Positions 41,490 through 56,609 of a stretch of DNA of 64,000 bases are shown in pieces. The first letter of the stretch is position 1. The number at the start of each line of letters is the position of its first letter. A model generated the notes under the pieces. That model was given only the letters and a program-made list of their open reading frames with translations. It was not told the DNA's origin and searched no databases. The stretch lies in the NCBI GenBank assembly GCA_028671895.1, contig CM053800.1:22775886-22839885 (forward strand), written 5' to 3'. Source of the DNA: Oenanthe sinensis. Lineage: Eukaryota > Streptophyta > Magnoliopsida > Apiales > Apiaceae. The position numbers and the translations under genes were made by a program.

Positions 41490-41940
41490 CAACTTGTAAC
41501 CTGTTGCAGGATTATTCTTGGCTCATTTGAACTTGAAAACAATTCATAACAACTTCTGACTTCATTCTTGACTCGTTCGAACTTGGAAACAACTTGTAGG
41601 TTCATTCTGGACTCGTTTGAACTTGGAAATAACTTATAAACTCTTGTAGGATAATTTTTGTCAAATATATTCATTACTACTTGAGACTTAATTTTTGAGT
41701 CGTTCGAACCAGGAAACAACTTGTAGCTTCATTCTTGACTCGTTTAAACATGGAAACAAATTGTAAACTCTTGTAGGATCATTTTTGGTTCATTTGAACA
41801 TGAAAAAAATTTATAACAACTTGAGACTTTATTCTTGACTCGTTCGAACTTGTAAACAACTTATAGCTTCATTATTGACTCGTTTGATCTTGGAAACAAC
41901 TTGTAAACTCTTGTAGGATCATTCTTGGCTCATTTGAACA
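41478..41940 (+). repeat. 3,869-bp block, third partial copy
   Basis: The start of a third copy follows at the same offset, sharing the acctgttgcag segment and the gtcaaatat variant with copy 2. It diverges progressively after about 41,940 (tgaaaactat versus catgaaaacaa, then attctggact versus cattttggac). Confidence 0.75.
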
Positions 41941-44850
41941 TGAAAACTATTCATAACAACTTCTGACTTCATTCTTGACTCGTTCGAACTTGGAAACAAC
42001 TTGTAGCTTCATTCTGGACTCGTTTGAACTTCGAAACAACTTGTAAACTCTTGTAGGATCATTTTTGTCGAAAAGATTCATTAATACTTGAGACTTCATT
42101 TTTGAGTCGTTCGAACTTGGAAACAACCTGTAGCTTCATTCATGACTCGTTTAAACATGGAAACATATTGTAAACTCTTGTAGGATAATTTTTGGCTCAT
42201 TTGAACAAGAAAATAATTTGTAACAACTTGAGACTTCATTCTTAACTCGTTCGAACTTGTAAACAACTTTTAGCTTCATTATTGACTCGTTTGAACTTGG
42301 AAACAACTTATAAACTCTTGTAGGATCATTATTGGCTCATTTGAACATGAACCCAATTCATAACAACTTCTTACTTCATTCTTGACTCGTTCGAACTTGG
42401 AAACAACTTTTAACTTCATTTTGGACTCGTTTAAACTTGGCAATAACTTGTAAACTCTTGTAGGATCATTTTTGTCGAATATATTCATTAATACTTGAGA
42501 CTTAATTTTTGAGTCATTCGAACTAGGAAACAACTTGTAGCTTCATTCCTGACACGTTTGAACATGGAAACAAATTGTTAACTCTTGTAGGATCATTTTT
42601 GGTTCATTTAAACATGAAAACAATTTATAACAACTTGAGACTTGATTCTTGAGTCGTTCGAACTTGTAAACAACTTATAGCTTCGTTATTGACTCGTTTT
42701 AACTTGGAAACAACTTGTAAACTCATGTAGTATTATTCTTGGCTCATTTGAACATGAAAACAATTTATAACAACTTGAGACTTGATTCTTGACTCGTTCG
42801 AGCTTGCAAACAACTTATAGATTCATTATTGACTCGTTTGAACTTGGAAATAACTTGTAAACTCTTGTAGGATTATTCTTGGCTCATTTGAACATGAAAA
42901 CAATTCATAACAACTTCAGACTTCATTCTTGACTCGTTCGAACTTGGAAACAACTTGTAGCTTCATTCTTGACTCGTTTGAACTTGGAAACAACTTGTAA
43001 ACTCTTGTAGGATCATTTTTGTCGAAAATATTCATTGATACTTGAGACTTCATTTTTGAGACGTTCGAACTTGGAAACAACCTGTAGCTTCATTTATGAC
43101 TCGTTTGAACATGGAAACATATTGTAAACTCTTGTAGGATCATTTTTGGCTCATTTAAACAAGAATATAATTTATAACAACTTGAGACTTCATTCTTGAC
43201 TCGTTCGAACTTGTAAACAACTTTTAGCTTCATTATTGACTCGTTTGAACTTGGAAACAACTTGTAAACTCTTGTTGGATCATTCCTGGCTGATTTGAAC
43301 ATGAAAACAATTTATAACAACTTGAGGCTTCATTTTTGAGTCGTTTGAAATTGTAAACAACTTGTAAACTATTGTAGGATTATTCTTGGCTCATTTGAAC
43401 ATGAAAACAATTCATAACAACTTCTGACTTCATTCTTGACTCGTTCGAACTTGGAAACAACTTGTAGCTTCATTCTTGACTCGTTTGAACTTGGAAACAA
43501 CTTGTAAACTCTTGTAGGATCATTTTTGTCGAAAAGATTCATTGATACTTGAGACTTCATTTTTGAGTCGTTCGAACTTGGAAACAACCTGTAGCTTTAT
43601 TCATGACTCGTTTGAACATGGAAACATATTGTAAACTCTTGTAGGATAATTTTTGGCTCATTTAAACAAGAAAATAATTTATAACAACTTGAGATTTCAT
43701 TCTTGACTCGTTCGAACTTGTAAATAACTTTTAGCTTCATTATTGACTCGTTTGAACTTGGAAACAACTAGTAAACTCTTGTTGGATCATTCCTGGCTCA
43801 TTTGAACATGAAAACAATTCATAACAACTTGAGGCTTCATTTTTGAGTCGTTTGAACTTCGAAACAACTTGTAACCTGTTGCAGGATTATTCTTGGCTCA
43901 TTTGAACATGAAAACAATTCATAACAACTTCTGACTTCATTCTTGACTCGTTCCAACTTGGAAACAATTTGTAGCTTCATTCTGGACTCGTTTGAACTTG
44001 GAAATAACTTATAAACTCTTGTAGGATAATATTTGTCGAATATATTCATTACTAGTTGAGACTTAATTTTTGAGTCGTTCGAACTAGGAAACAACTTGTA
44101 GCTTCATTCTTGACTCGTTTGAACATGGAAACAAATTGTAAACTCTTGTAGGATCATTTTTGGTTCATTTGAACATGAAAAAAATTTATAACAACTTGAG
44201 ACTTCATTCTTGACTCGTTCGAACTTGTAAACAACTTTTAGCTTCATTATTGACTCGTTTGAACTTGGAAACAACTTGTAAACTCTTGTTGGATCATTCC
44301 TGGCTGATTTGAACATGAAAACAATTTATAACAACTTGAGGCTTCATTTTTGAGTCGTTTGAAATTGTAAACAACTTGTAAACTATTGTAGGATTATTCT
44401 TGGCTCATTTGAACATGAAAACAATTCATAACAACTTCTGACTTCATTCTTGACTCGTTCGAACTTGGAAACAACTTGTAGTTTCATTCTTGACTCGTTT
44501 GAACTTGGAAACAACTTGTAAACTCTTGTAGGATCATTTTTGTCGAAAAGATTCATTGATACTTGAGACTTCATTTTTGAGTCGTTCGAACTTGGAAACA
44601 ACTTGTAGCTTTATTCATGACTCGTTTGAACATGGAAACATATTGTAAACTCTTGTAGGATAATTTTTGGCTCATTTAAACAAGAAAATAATTTATAACA
44701 ACTTGAGATTTCATTCTTAACTCGTTCGAACTTGTAAACAACTTTTAGCTTCATTATTGACTCGTTTGAACTTGGAAACAACTAGTAAACTCTTGTTGGA
44801 TCATTCCTGGCTCATTTGAACATGAAAACAATTCATAACAACTTGAGGCT

Positions 44851-47800
44851 TCATTTTTGAGTCGTTTGAACTTCGAAACAACTTGTAACCTGTTGCAGGA
44901 TTATTCTTGGCTCATTTGAACATGAAAACAATTCATAACAACTTCTGACTTCATTCTTGACTCGTTCGAACTTGGAAACAATTTGTAGCTTCATTCTGGA
45001 CTCGTTTGAACTTGGAAATAACTTATAAACTCTTGTAGGATCATTTTTGTCGAATATATTCATTAATACTTGAGACTTAATTTTTGAGTCGTTCGAACTA
45101 GGAAACAACTTGTAGCTTCATTCTTGACTCGTTTGAACATGGAAACAAATTGTTAACTCTTGTAGGATCATTTTTGTCGAATATATTCATTAATACTTGA
45201 GACTTAATTTTTGAGTCGTTCGAACTAGGAAACAACTTGTAGCTTCATTCTTGACTCGTTTGAACATGGAAACAAATTGTAAACTCTTGTAGGATCATTT
45301 TTGGTTCATTTGAACATGAAAAAAATTTATAACAACTTGAGACTTTATTCTTGACTCGTTCGAATTTGTAAACAACTTATAGCTTCATTATTGACTCGTT
45401 TGATCTTGGAAACAACTTGTAAACTCTTGTAGGATCATTCTTGGCTCATTTGAAAATGAAAACAATTCATAACAACTTCTGACTTCATTCTTGACTCGTT
45501 CGAACTTGGAAACAACTTGTAGCTTCATTCTGGACTCGTTTGAACTTCGAAACAACTTGTAAACTCTTGTAGGATCATTTTTGTCGAAAAGATTAATTGA
45601 TACTTGAGACTTCATTTTTGAGTCGTTCGAACTTGGAAACAACCTGTAGTTTCATTCATGACTCGTTTAAACATGGAAACATATTGTAAACTCTTGTAGG
45701 ATAACTTTTGGCTCATTTGAACAAGAAAATAATTTGTAACAACTTGAGACTTCATTCTTAACTCGTTCGAACTTGTAAACAACTTTTAGCTTCATTATTG
45801 ACTCGTTTGAACTTGGAAACAACTTGTAAACTCTTGTAGGATCATTATTGGCTCATTTGAACATGAAAACAATTCATAAGAACTTGAGGCTTCATTTTTG
45901 AGTCGTTTAAACTTGGAAACAACTTGTAAACTATTGTAGGATTATTCTTGGCTCATTTGAACATGAAACCAATTCATAACAACTTCTGACTTCATTCTTG
46001 ACTCGTTCGAACTTGGAAACAACTTGTAGCTTCATTTTGGACTCGTTTGAACTTGGCAATAACTTGTAAACTCTTGTAGGATCATTTTTGTCGAATATAT
46101 TCATTAATACTTGAGACTTAATTTTTGAGTCGTTCGAACTAGGAAACAACTTGTAGCTTCATTCTTGACTCGTTTGAACATGGAAACAAATTGTTAACTC
46201 TTGTAGGATCATTTTTGGTTCATTTAAACATGAAAACAATTTATAACAACTTGAGACTTGATTCTTAAGTCATTCGAACTTGTAAACAACTTATAGCTTC
46301 GTTATTGACTCGTTTTAACTTGGAAACAACTTGTAAACTCTTGTAGTATTATTCTTGGCTCATTTGAACATGAAAACAATTTATAACAACTTGAGACTTG
46401 AATCTTGACTCGTTCGAACTTGTAAACAACTTTTAGCTTCATTATTGACTCGTTTGAACTTGGAAATAACTTGTAAACTCTTGTAGGATCATTATTGGCT
46501 CATTTGAAAATGAAAACAATTCATAACAACTTGAGGCTTCATTTTTGAGTCGTTTAAACTTGGAAACAACTTGTAAACTATTGTAGGATTATTCTTGGCT
46601 CATTTGAACATGAAACCAATTCATAACAACTTCTGACTTCATTCTTGACTCGTTCGAACTTGGAAACAACTTGTAGCTTCATTTTGGACTCGTTTGAACT
46701 TGGCAATAACTTGTAAACTCTTGTAGGATCATTTTTGTCGAATATATTCATTAATACTTGAGACTTAATTTTTGAGTCGTTCGAACTAGGAAACAACTTG
46801 TAGCTTCATTCTTGACTCGTTTGAACATGGAAACAAATTGTTAACTCTTGTAGGATCATTTTTGGTTCATTTAAACATGAAAACAATTTATAACAACTTG
46901 AGACTTGATTCTTGAGTCGTTCGAACTTGTAAACAACTTATAGCTTCGTTATTGACTCGTTTTAACTTGGAAACAACTTGTAAACTCTTGTAGTATTATT
47001 CTTGGCTCATTTGAACATGAAAACAATTTACAACAACTTGAGACTTGATTCTTGACTCGTTCGAACTTGTAAACAACTTATAGATTCATTATTGACTCGT
47101 TTGAACTAGGAAATAACTTTTAAACTCTTGTAGGATTATTCTTGGCTCATTTGAACATGAAAACAATTCATAACAACTTCGGACTTCATTCTTGACTCGT
47201 TCGAACTTGGAAACAACTTGTAGCTTCATTCTTGACTCATTTGAACTTCGAAACAACTTGTAAACTCTTGTAGGATCATTTTTGTCGAAAAGATTCATTG
47301 ATACTTGAGACTTCATTTTTGAGTCGTTCGAACTTGGAAACAACCTGTAGCTTCATTTATGTCTCGTTTGAACATGGAAACATATTGTAAACTCTTGTAG
47401 GATAATTTTTGGCTCATTTAAACAAGAAAATAATTTATAACAACTTGAGACTTCATTCTTGACTCGTTCGAACTTGTAAACAACTTTTAGCTTCATTATT
47501 GACTCGTTTGAACTTGGAAACAACTTGTAAACTCTTGTAGGATCATTCATGGCTTATTTTAACATGAAAACAATTCATAACAACTTGAGGCTTCATTTTT
47601 GAGTCGTTTGAAATTGTAAACAACTTGTAAACTATTGTTGGATTATTCTTGGCTCATTTGAACATGAAACCAATTCATAACAACTTCTGACTTCATTTTT
47701 GACTCGTTCGAACTTGGAAATAACTTGTAGCTTCATTCTGGACTCGTTTGAACTTGGCAATAACTTGTAAACTCTTGTAGGATCATTTTTGTCGAATATA

Positions 47801-48686
47801 TTCATTAATACTTGAGACTTAATTTTTGAGTCGTTCGAACTAGGAAACAACTTGTAGCTTCATTCTTGACTCGTTTGAACATGGAAACAAATTGTTAACT
47901 CTTGTAGGATCATTTTTGGTTCATTTAAACATGAAAACAATTTATAACAACTTGAGACTTGATTCTTGAGTCGTTCGAACTTGTAAACAACTTATAGCTT
48001 CGTTATTGACCCGTTTTAACTTGGAAACAACTTGTAAACTCTTGTAGTATTATTCTTGGCTCATTTGAACATGAAAACAATTCATAACAACTTCTGACTT
48101 CATTCTTGACTCGTTCGAACTTGGAAACAACTTGTAGCTTCATTTTGGACTCGTTTGAACTTGGCAATAACTTGTAAACTCTAGTAGGATCATTTTTGTC
48201 GAATATATTCATTAATACTTGAGACTTAATTTTTGAGTCGTTCGAACTAGGAAACAACTTGTAGCTTCATTCTTGACTCGTGTGAACATGGAAACAAATT
48301 GTTAACTCTTGTAGGATCATTTTTGGTTCATTTAAACATGAAAACAATTTATAACAACTTGAGACTTGATTCTTGAGTCGTTCGAACTTGTAAACAACTT
48401 ATAGCTTCGTTATTGACCCGTTTTAACTTGGAAACAACTTGTAAACTCTTGTAGTATTATTCTTGGCTCATTTGAACATGAAAACAATTTATAACAACTT
48501 GAGACTTAATTCTTGACTCGTTCGAACTTGTAAACAACTTATAGATTCATTATTGACTCGTTTAAACTTGGAAATAACTTGTAAACTCTTGTAGGATTAT
48601 TCTTGGCTCATTTGAACCTGAAAACAATTCATAACAACTTCGGACTTCATTCTTGACTCGTTCGAACTTGGAAACAACTTGTAGCT
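44851..48686 (+). repeat. Long duplicated block F in family B, left copy
   Basis: Landmarks from 44,851 to about 46,149 recur at +3,836 bp (48,687 to 49,985). Landmarks from about 46,796 to 48,050 recur at +3,189 bp. The 647-bp difference is an extra local duplication in this copy: segments beginning near 45,931 and 46,578 are nearly identical. A second change of about 410 bp near 48,060-48,470 separates the remainder, which matches at +2,780 bp. Confidence 0.75.
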
Positions 48687-51470
48687 TCATTCTTGACTCG
48701 TTTGAACTTCGAAACAACTTGTAACCTGTTGCAAGATTATTCTTGGCTCATTTGAACATGAAAACAATTCATAACAACTTCTGACTTCATTCTTGACTCG
48801 TTCGTACTTGGAAACAATTTGTAGCTTCATTATGGACTCGTTTGAACTTGGAAATAACTTATAAACTCTTGTAGGATCATTTTTGTAGAATATATTCATT
48901 AATACTTGAGACTTAATTTTTGAGTCGTTCGAACTAGGAAACAACTTGTAGCTTCATTCTTGACTCGTTTGAACATGGAAACAAATTGTTAACTCTTGTA
49001 GGATCATTTTTGTCGAATATATTCATTAATACTTGAGACTTAATTTTTGAGTCGTTCGAACTAGGAAACAACTTGTAGCTTCATTCTTGACTCGTTTGAA
49101 CATGGAAACAAATTGTAAACTCTTGTAGGATCATTTTTGGTTCATTTGAACATGAAAAAAATTTATAACAACTTGAGACTTTATTCTCTACTCGTTCGAA
49201 TTTGTAAACAACTTATAGCTTCATTATTGACTCGTTTGATCTTGGAAACAACTTGTAAACTCTTGTAGGATCATTCTTGGCTCATTTGAAAATGAAAACA
49301 ATTCATAACAACTTCTGACTTCATTCTTGACTCGTTCGAACTTGGAAACAACTTGTAGCTTCATTCTGGACTCGTTTGAACTTCGAAACAACTTGTAAAC
49401 TCTTGTAGGATCATTTTTGTCGAAAAGATTCATTGATACTTGAGACTTCATTTTTGAGTCGTTCGAACTTGGAAACAACCTGTAGTTTCATTCATGACTC
49501 GTTTAAACATGGAAACATATTGTAAACTCTTGTAGGATAACTTTTGGCTCATTTGAACAAGAAAATAATTTGTAACAACTTGAGACTTCATTCTTAACTC
49601 GTTCGAACTTGTAAACAACTTTTAGCTTCATTATTGACTCGTTTGAACTTGGAAACAACTTGTAAACTCTTGTAGGATCATTATTGGCTCATTTGAACAT
49701 GAAAACAATTCATAAGAACTTGAGGCTTCATTTTTGAGTCGTTTAAACTTGGAAACAACTTGTAAACTTTTGTAGGATTATTCTTGGCTCATTTGAACAT
49801 GAAACCAATTCATAACAACTTCTGACTTCATTCTTGACTCGTTCGAACTTGGAAACAACTTGTAGCTTCATTTTGGACTCGTTTGAACTTGGCAATAACT
49901 TGTAAACTCTTGTAGGATCATTTTTGTCGAATATATTCATTAATACTTGAGACTTAATTTTTGAGTCGTTCGAACTAGGAAACAACTTGTAGCTTCATTC
50001 TTGACTCGTTTGAACATGGAAACAAATTGTTAACTCTTGTAGGATCATTTTTGGTTCATTTAAACATGAAAACAATTTATAACAACTTGAGACTTGATTC
50101 TTGAGTCGTTCGAACTTGTAAACAACTTATAGCTTCGTTATTGACTCGTTTTAACTTGGAAACAACTTGTAAACTCTTGTAGTATTATTCTTGGCTCATT
50201 TGAACATGAAAACAATTTATAACAACTTGAGACTTGATTCTTGACTCGTTCGAACTTGTAAACAACTTATAGATTCATTATTGACTCGTTTGAACTAGGA
50301 AATAACTTTTAAACTCTTGTAGGATTATTCTTGGCTCATTTGAACATGAAAACAATTCATAACAACTTCGGACTTCATTCTTCACTCGTTCGAACTTGGA
50401 AACAACTTGTAGCTTCATTCTTGACTCATTTGAACTTCGAAACAACTTGTAAACTCTTGTAGGATCATTTTTGTCGAAAAGATTCATTGATACTTGAGAC
50501 TTCATTTTTGAGTCGTTCGAACTTGGAAACAACCTGTAGCTTCATTTATGTCTCGTTTGAACATGGAAACATATTGTAAACTCTTGTAGGATAATTTTTG
50601 GCTCATTTAAACAAGAAAATAATTTATAACAACTTGAGACTTCATTCTTGACTCGTTCGAACTTGTAAACAACTTTTAGCTTCATTATTGACTCGTTTGA
50701 ACTTGGAAACAACTTGTAAACTCTTGTAGGATCATTCATGGCTTATTTTAACATGAAAACAATTCATAACAACTTGAGGCTTCATTTTTGAGTCGTTTGA
50801 AATTGTAAACAACTTGTAAACTATTGTTGGATTATTCTTGGCTCATTTGAACATGAAACCAATTCATAACAACTTCTGACTTCATTCTTGACTCGTTCGA
50901 ACTTGGAAATAACTTGTAGCTTCATTCTGGACTCGTTTGAACTTGGCAATAACTTGTAAACTCTTGTAGGATCATTTTTGTCGAATATATTCATTAATAC
51001 TTGAGACTTAATTTTTGAGTCGTTCGAACTAGGAAACAACTTGTAGCTTCATTCTTGACTCGTTTGAACATGGAAACAAATTGTTAACTCTTGTAGGATC
51101 ATTTTTGGTTCATTTAAACATGAAAACAATTTATAACAACTTGAGACTTGATTCTTGAGTCGTTCGAACTTGTAAACAACTTATAGCTTCGTTATTGACC
51201 CGTTTTAACTTGGAAACAACTTGTAAACTCTTGTAGTATTATTCTTGGCTCATTTGAACATGAAAACAATTTATAACAACTTGAGACTTAATTCTTGACT
51301 CGTTCGAACTTGTAAACAACTTATAGATTCATTATTGACTCGTTTAAACTTGGAAATAACTTGTAAACTCTTTTAGGATTATTCTTGGCTCATTTGAACC
51401 TGAAAACAATTCATAACAACTTCGGACTTCATTCTTGACTCGTTCGAACTTGGAAACAACCTGTAGCTTC
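48687..51470 (+). repeat. Long duplicated block F in family B, right copy
   Basis: This copy is adjacent to the left copy and carries the same ordered landmarks, but lacks the 647-bp and about 410-bp stretches. Small differences include ttgaatctt versus ttgattctt and attctctac versus attcttgac. The pattern fits duplication followed by unequal gains or losses of whole sub-blocks. Confidence 0.73.
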
Positions 51471-53755
51471 ATTTATGTCTCGTTTGAACATGGAAACATA
51501 TTGTAAACTCTTGTAGGATAATTTTTGGCTCATTTAAACAAGAAAATAATTTATAACACCTTGAGACTTCATTCTTGACTCGTTCGAACTTGTAAACAAC
51601 TTTTAGCTTCATTATTGACTCGTTTGAACTTGGAAACAACTTGTAAACTCTTGTAGGATCATTCATGGCTTATTTTAACATGAAAACAATTCATAACAAC
51701 TTGAGGCTTCATTTTTGAGTCGTTTGAAATTGTAAACAACTTGTAAACTATTGTTGGATTATTCTTGGCTCATTTGAACATGAAACCAATTCATAACAAC
51801 TTCTGACTTCATTCTTGACTCGTTCAAACTTGGAAACAACTTGTAGCTTCATTCTGGACTCGTTTGAACTTGGAAATAACTTATAAACTCTTGTAGGATC
51901 ATTTTTGTCGAATATATTCATTACTACTTGAGACTTAATTTTTGAGTCGTTCGAACTAGGAAACAACTTGTAGCTTCATTCTTGACTCGTTTGAACATGG
52001 AAACAAATTGTAAACTCTTGTAGGATCATTTTTGGTTCATTTGAACATGAAAAAAATTTATAACAACTTGAGACTTTATTCTTGACTCGTTCGAACTTGT
52101 AAACAACTTTTAGCTTCATTATTGACTCGTTTGATCTTGGAAACAACTTGTAAACTCTTGTGGGAACATTTTCGGCTCATTTAAACATGAAAACGTATCG
52201 TAACAACTTGAGGCTTCATTTTTGAGTCGTTTGAACTTGGAAACAACTTGTAAACTCTTGTAGGATCATTCTTGGCTCATTTGAACATGAAAACAATTCA
52301 TAACAACTTCTGACTTCATTCTTGACTCGTTCGAACTTGGAAACAACTTGTAGCTTCATTCTGGACTCGTTTGAACTTCGAAACAACTTGTAAACTCTTG
52401 TAGGATCATTTTTGGTTCATTTAAACATGAAAACAATTTATAACAACTTCAGACTTGATTCTTGAGTCGTTCGAACTTGTAAAAAACTTATAGCTTCGTT
52501 ATTGACTCGTTTTAACATGGAAACAACTTGTAAACTCTTGTACTATTATTCTTGGCTCATTTGAACATGAAAATAATTTATAACAACTTGAGACTTGATT
52601 CTTGACTCGTTCGAACTTCTAAACAACTTATAGATTCATTATTGACTCGTTTGAACTTGGAAATAACTTGTAAACTCTTGTAGGATTATTCTTGGCTCAT
52701 TTGAACATGAAAACAATTCATAACAACTTCGGACTTCATTCTTGACTCGTTCGAACTTGGAAACAACTTGTTGCTTCATTCTTGACTCGTTTGAACTTCG
52801 AAACAACTTGTAAACTCTTGTAGGATCATTTTTGTCGAAAAGATTCATTGATACTTCAGACTTCCTTTTTGAGTTGTTCGAACTTGGAAACAACCTGTAG
52901 CTTCATTTATGACTCGTTTGAACATGGAAACATATTGTAAACTCTTGTAGGATAATTTTTATCTCATTTAAACAAGAAAATAATTTATAACAACTTGAGA
53001 CTTCATTCTTGACTCGTTCGAACTTGTAAACAACTTTTAGCTTCATTATTGACTCGTTTGAACTTGGAAACAACTTGTAAACTCTTGTTGGATCATTCCT
53101 GGCTGATTTGAACATGAAAACAATTTATAACAACTTGATGCTTCATTTTTTAGTCGTTTGAAATTGTAAACAACTTGTAAACTATTGTAGGATTATTCTT
53201 GGCTCATTTGAACATGAAAACAATTCATAACAACTTCTGACTTCATTCTTGACTCGTTCGAACTTGGAATCAACTTGTAGCTTCATTCCTGACTCGTTTG
53301 AACTTGGAAACAACTTGTAAACTCTTGTAGAATCATTTTTGTCGAAAAGATTCATTGATACTTGAGACTTCATTTTTGAGTCGTTCGAACTTGGAAACAA
53401 CCTGTAGCTTCATTCATGACTCGTTTGAATAAGGAAACATATTGTAAACTCTTGGAGGATAATTTTTGGCTCATTTAAACAAGAAAATAATTTATAACAA
53501 CTTGAGACTTCATTCTTGACTCGTTCGAACTTGTAAACAACTTTTAGCTTCATTATTAACTCGTTTGAACTTGGAAACAACTTGTAAACTCTTGTTGGAT
53601 CATTCCTGGCTCATTTGAACATGAAAACAATTCATAACAACTTGAGGCTTCATTTTTGAGTCGTTTGACCTTCGAAAGAACTTGTAACCTGTTGCAGGAC
53701 TATTCTTGGAGCATTTGAACATGAAAACAATTCATAACAACTTCTGACTTCATTC
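51450..53755 (+). repeat. 2,855-bp-offset duplication in family B, left copy
   Basis: The ordered landmarks recur at +2,855 bp, dropping to +2,854 after about 53,182. They include acattttcggc, cgtatcgtaac, gtactattattc and ggagcatttgaac (at about 53,708). The match ends near 53,760, where the following units differ in type (ctttattttgg-like versus cattctggac). Confidence 0.75.
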
Positions 53756-54304
53756 TTGACTCGTTCGAACTTGGAAACAACTTGTAGCTTCATTTTGGAC
53801 TCGTTTGAACTTGGCAATAACTTGTAAACTCTTGTAGGATCATTTTTGTCGAATATATTCATTAATACTTGAGACTTAATTTTTGAGTCGTTCGAACTAG
53901 GAAACAACTTGTAGCTTCATTCTTGACTCGTGTGAACATGGAAACAAATTGTAAACTCTTTTAGTATTATTCTTGGCTCATTTGAACATGAAAACAATTT
54001 ATAACAACTTGAGACTTGATTCTTGACTCGTTCGAACTTGTAAACAACTTATAGATTCCTTATTGACTCATTTGAACTTGGAAATAACTTGTAAACTCTT
54101 GTAGGATTATTCTTGGCTCATTTGAACATGAAAACAATTCATAACAACTTCGGACTTCATTCTTGACTCGTTCGAACTTGGAAACAACTTGTAGCTTCAT
54201 TCTTGACTCGTTTGAACTTCGAAACAACTTGTAAACTCTTGTAGGATCATTTTTGTCGAAAAGATTCATTGATACTTGAGACTTCATTTTTGAGTCGTTC
54301 GAAC

Positions 54305-56609
54305 TTGGAAACAACCTGTAGCTTCATTTATGTCTCGTTTGAACATGGAAACATATTGTAAACTCTTGTCGGATAATTTTTGGCTCATTTAAACAAGAAA
54401 ATAATTTATAACAACTTGAGACTTCATTCTTGACTCGTTCGAACTTGTAAACAACTTTTAGCTTCATTATTGACTCGTTTGAACTTGGAAACAACTTGTA
54501 AACTCTTGTAGGATCATTCATGGCTTATTTTAACATGAAAACAATTCATAACAACTTGAGGCTTCATTTTTGAGTCGTTTGAAATTGTAAACAACTTGTA
54601 AACTATTGTTGGATTATTCTTGGCTCATTTGAACATGAAACCAATTCATAACAACTTCTGACTTCATTCTTGACTCGTTCGAACTTGGAAACAACTTGTA
54701 GCTTCATTCTGGACCCGTTTGAACTTGGAAATAACTTATAAACTCTTGTAGGATCATTTTTGTCGAATATATTCATTACTACTTGAGACTTAATTTTTGA
54801 GTCGTTCGAACTAGGAAACAACTTGTAGCTTCATTCTTGACTCGTTTGAACATGGAAACAAATTGTAAACTCTTGTAGGATCATTTTTGGTTCATTTGAA
54901 CATGAAAAAAATTTATAACAACTTGAGACTTTATTCTTGACTCGTTCGAACTTGTAAACAACTTTTAGCTTCATTATTGACTCGTTTGATCTTGGAAACA
55001 ACTTGTAAACTCTTGTAGGAACATTTTCGGCTCATTTAAACATGAAAACGTATCGTAACAACTTGAGGCTTCATTTTTGAGTCGTTTGAACTTGGAAACA
55101 ACTTGTAAACTCTTGTAGGATCATTCTTGGCTCATTTGAACATGAAAACAATTCATAACAACTTCTGACTTCATTCTTGACTCGTTCGAACTTGGAAACA
55201 ACTTGTAGCTTCATTCTGGACTCGTTTGAACTTCGAAACAACTTGTAAACTCTTGTAGGATCATTTTTGGTTCATTTAAACATGAAAACAATTTATAACA
55301 ACTTGAGACTTGATTCTTGAGTCGTTCGAACTTGTAAAAAACTTATAGCTTCGTTATTGACTCGTTTTAACATGGAAACAACTTGTAAACTCTTGTACTA
55401 TTATTCTTGGCTCATTTGAACATGAAAACAATTTATAACAACTTGAGACTTGATTCTTGACTCGTTCGAACTTGTAAAGAACTTATAGATTCATTATTGA
55501 CTCGTTTGAACTTGGAAATAACTTGTAAACTCTTGTAGGATTATTCTTGGCTCTTTTGAACATGAAAACAATTCATAACAACTTCGGACTTCATTCTTGA
55601 CTCGTTCGAACTTGGAAACAACTTGTAGCTTCATTCTTGACTCGTTTGAACTTCGAAACAACTTGTAAACTCTTGTAGGATCATTTTTGTCGAAAAGATT
55701 CATTGATACTTCAGACTTCCTTTTTGAGTTGTTCGAACTTGGAAACAACCTGTAGCTTCATTTATGACTCGTTTTAACATGGAAACATATTGTAAACTCT
55801 TGTAGGATAATTTTTAGCTCATTTAAACAAGAAAATAATTTATAACAACTTGAGACTTCATTCTTGACTCGTTCGAACTTGTAAACAACTTTTAGCTTCA
55901 TTATTGACTCGTTTGAACTTGGAAACAACTTGTAAACTCTTGTTGGATCATTCCTGGTTGATTTGAACATGAAAACAATTGATAACAACTTGAGGCTTCA
56001 TTTTTTAGTCGTTTGCATTGTAAACAACTTGTAAACTATTGTAGGATTATTCTGGGCTCATTTGAACATGAAAACAATTCATAACAACTTCTGACTTCAT
56101 TCTTGACTCGTTCGAACTTGGAAACAACTTGTAGCTTCATTCTTGACTCGTTCGAACTTGTAAACAACTTGTAAACTCTTGTAGAATCATTTTTGTCGAA
56201 AAGATTCATTGATACTTGAGACTTCATTTTTGAGTCGTTCGAACTTGGAAACAACCTGTAGCTTCATTCATGACTCGTTTGAATAAGGAAACATATTGTA
56301 AACTCTTGGAGGATAATTTTTGGCTCATTTAAACAAGAAAATAATTTATAACAACTTGAGACTTCATTCTTGACTCGTTCGAACTTGTAAACAACTTTTA
56401 GCTTCATTATTAACTCGTTTGAACTTGGAAACAACTTGTAAACTCTTGTTGGATCATTCCTGGCTCATTTGAACATGAAAACAATTCATAACAACTTGAG
56501 GCTTCATTTTTGAGTCGTTTGAACTTCGAAAGAACTTGTAACCTGTTGCAGGACTATTCTTGGAGCATTTGAACATGAAAACAATTCATAACAACTTCTG
56601 ACTTCATTC
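54305..56609 (+). repeat. 2,855-bp-offset duplication in family B, right copy
   Basis: This is the partner of 51,450-53,755. A one-base deletion in gtttgcattg near 56,015 (gtttgaaattg in the partner) accounts for the offset changing from 2,855 to 2,854 bp. About 550 bp of other family B units lie between the copies. Confidence 0.75.
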
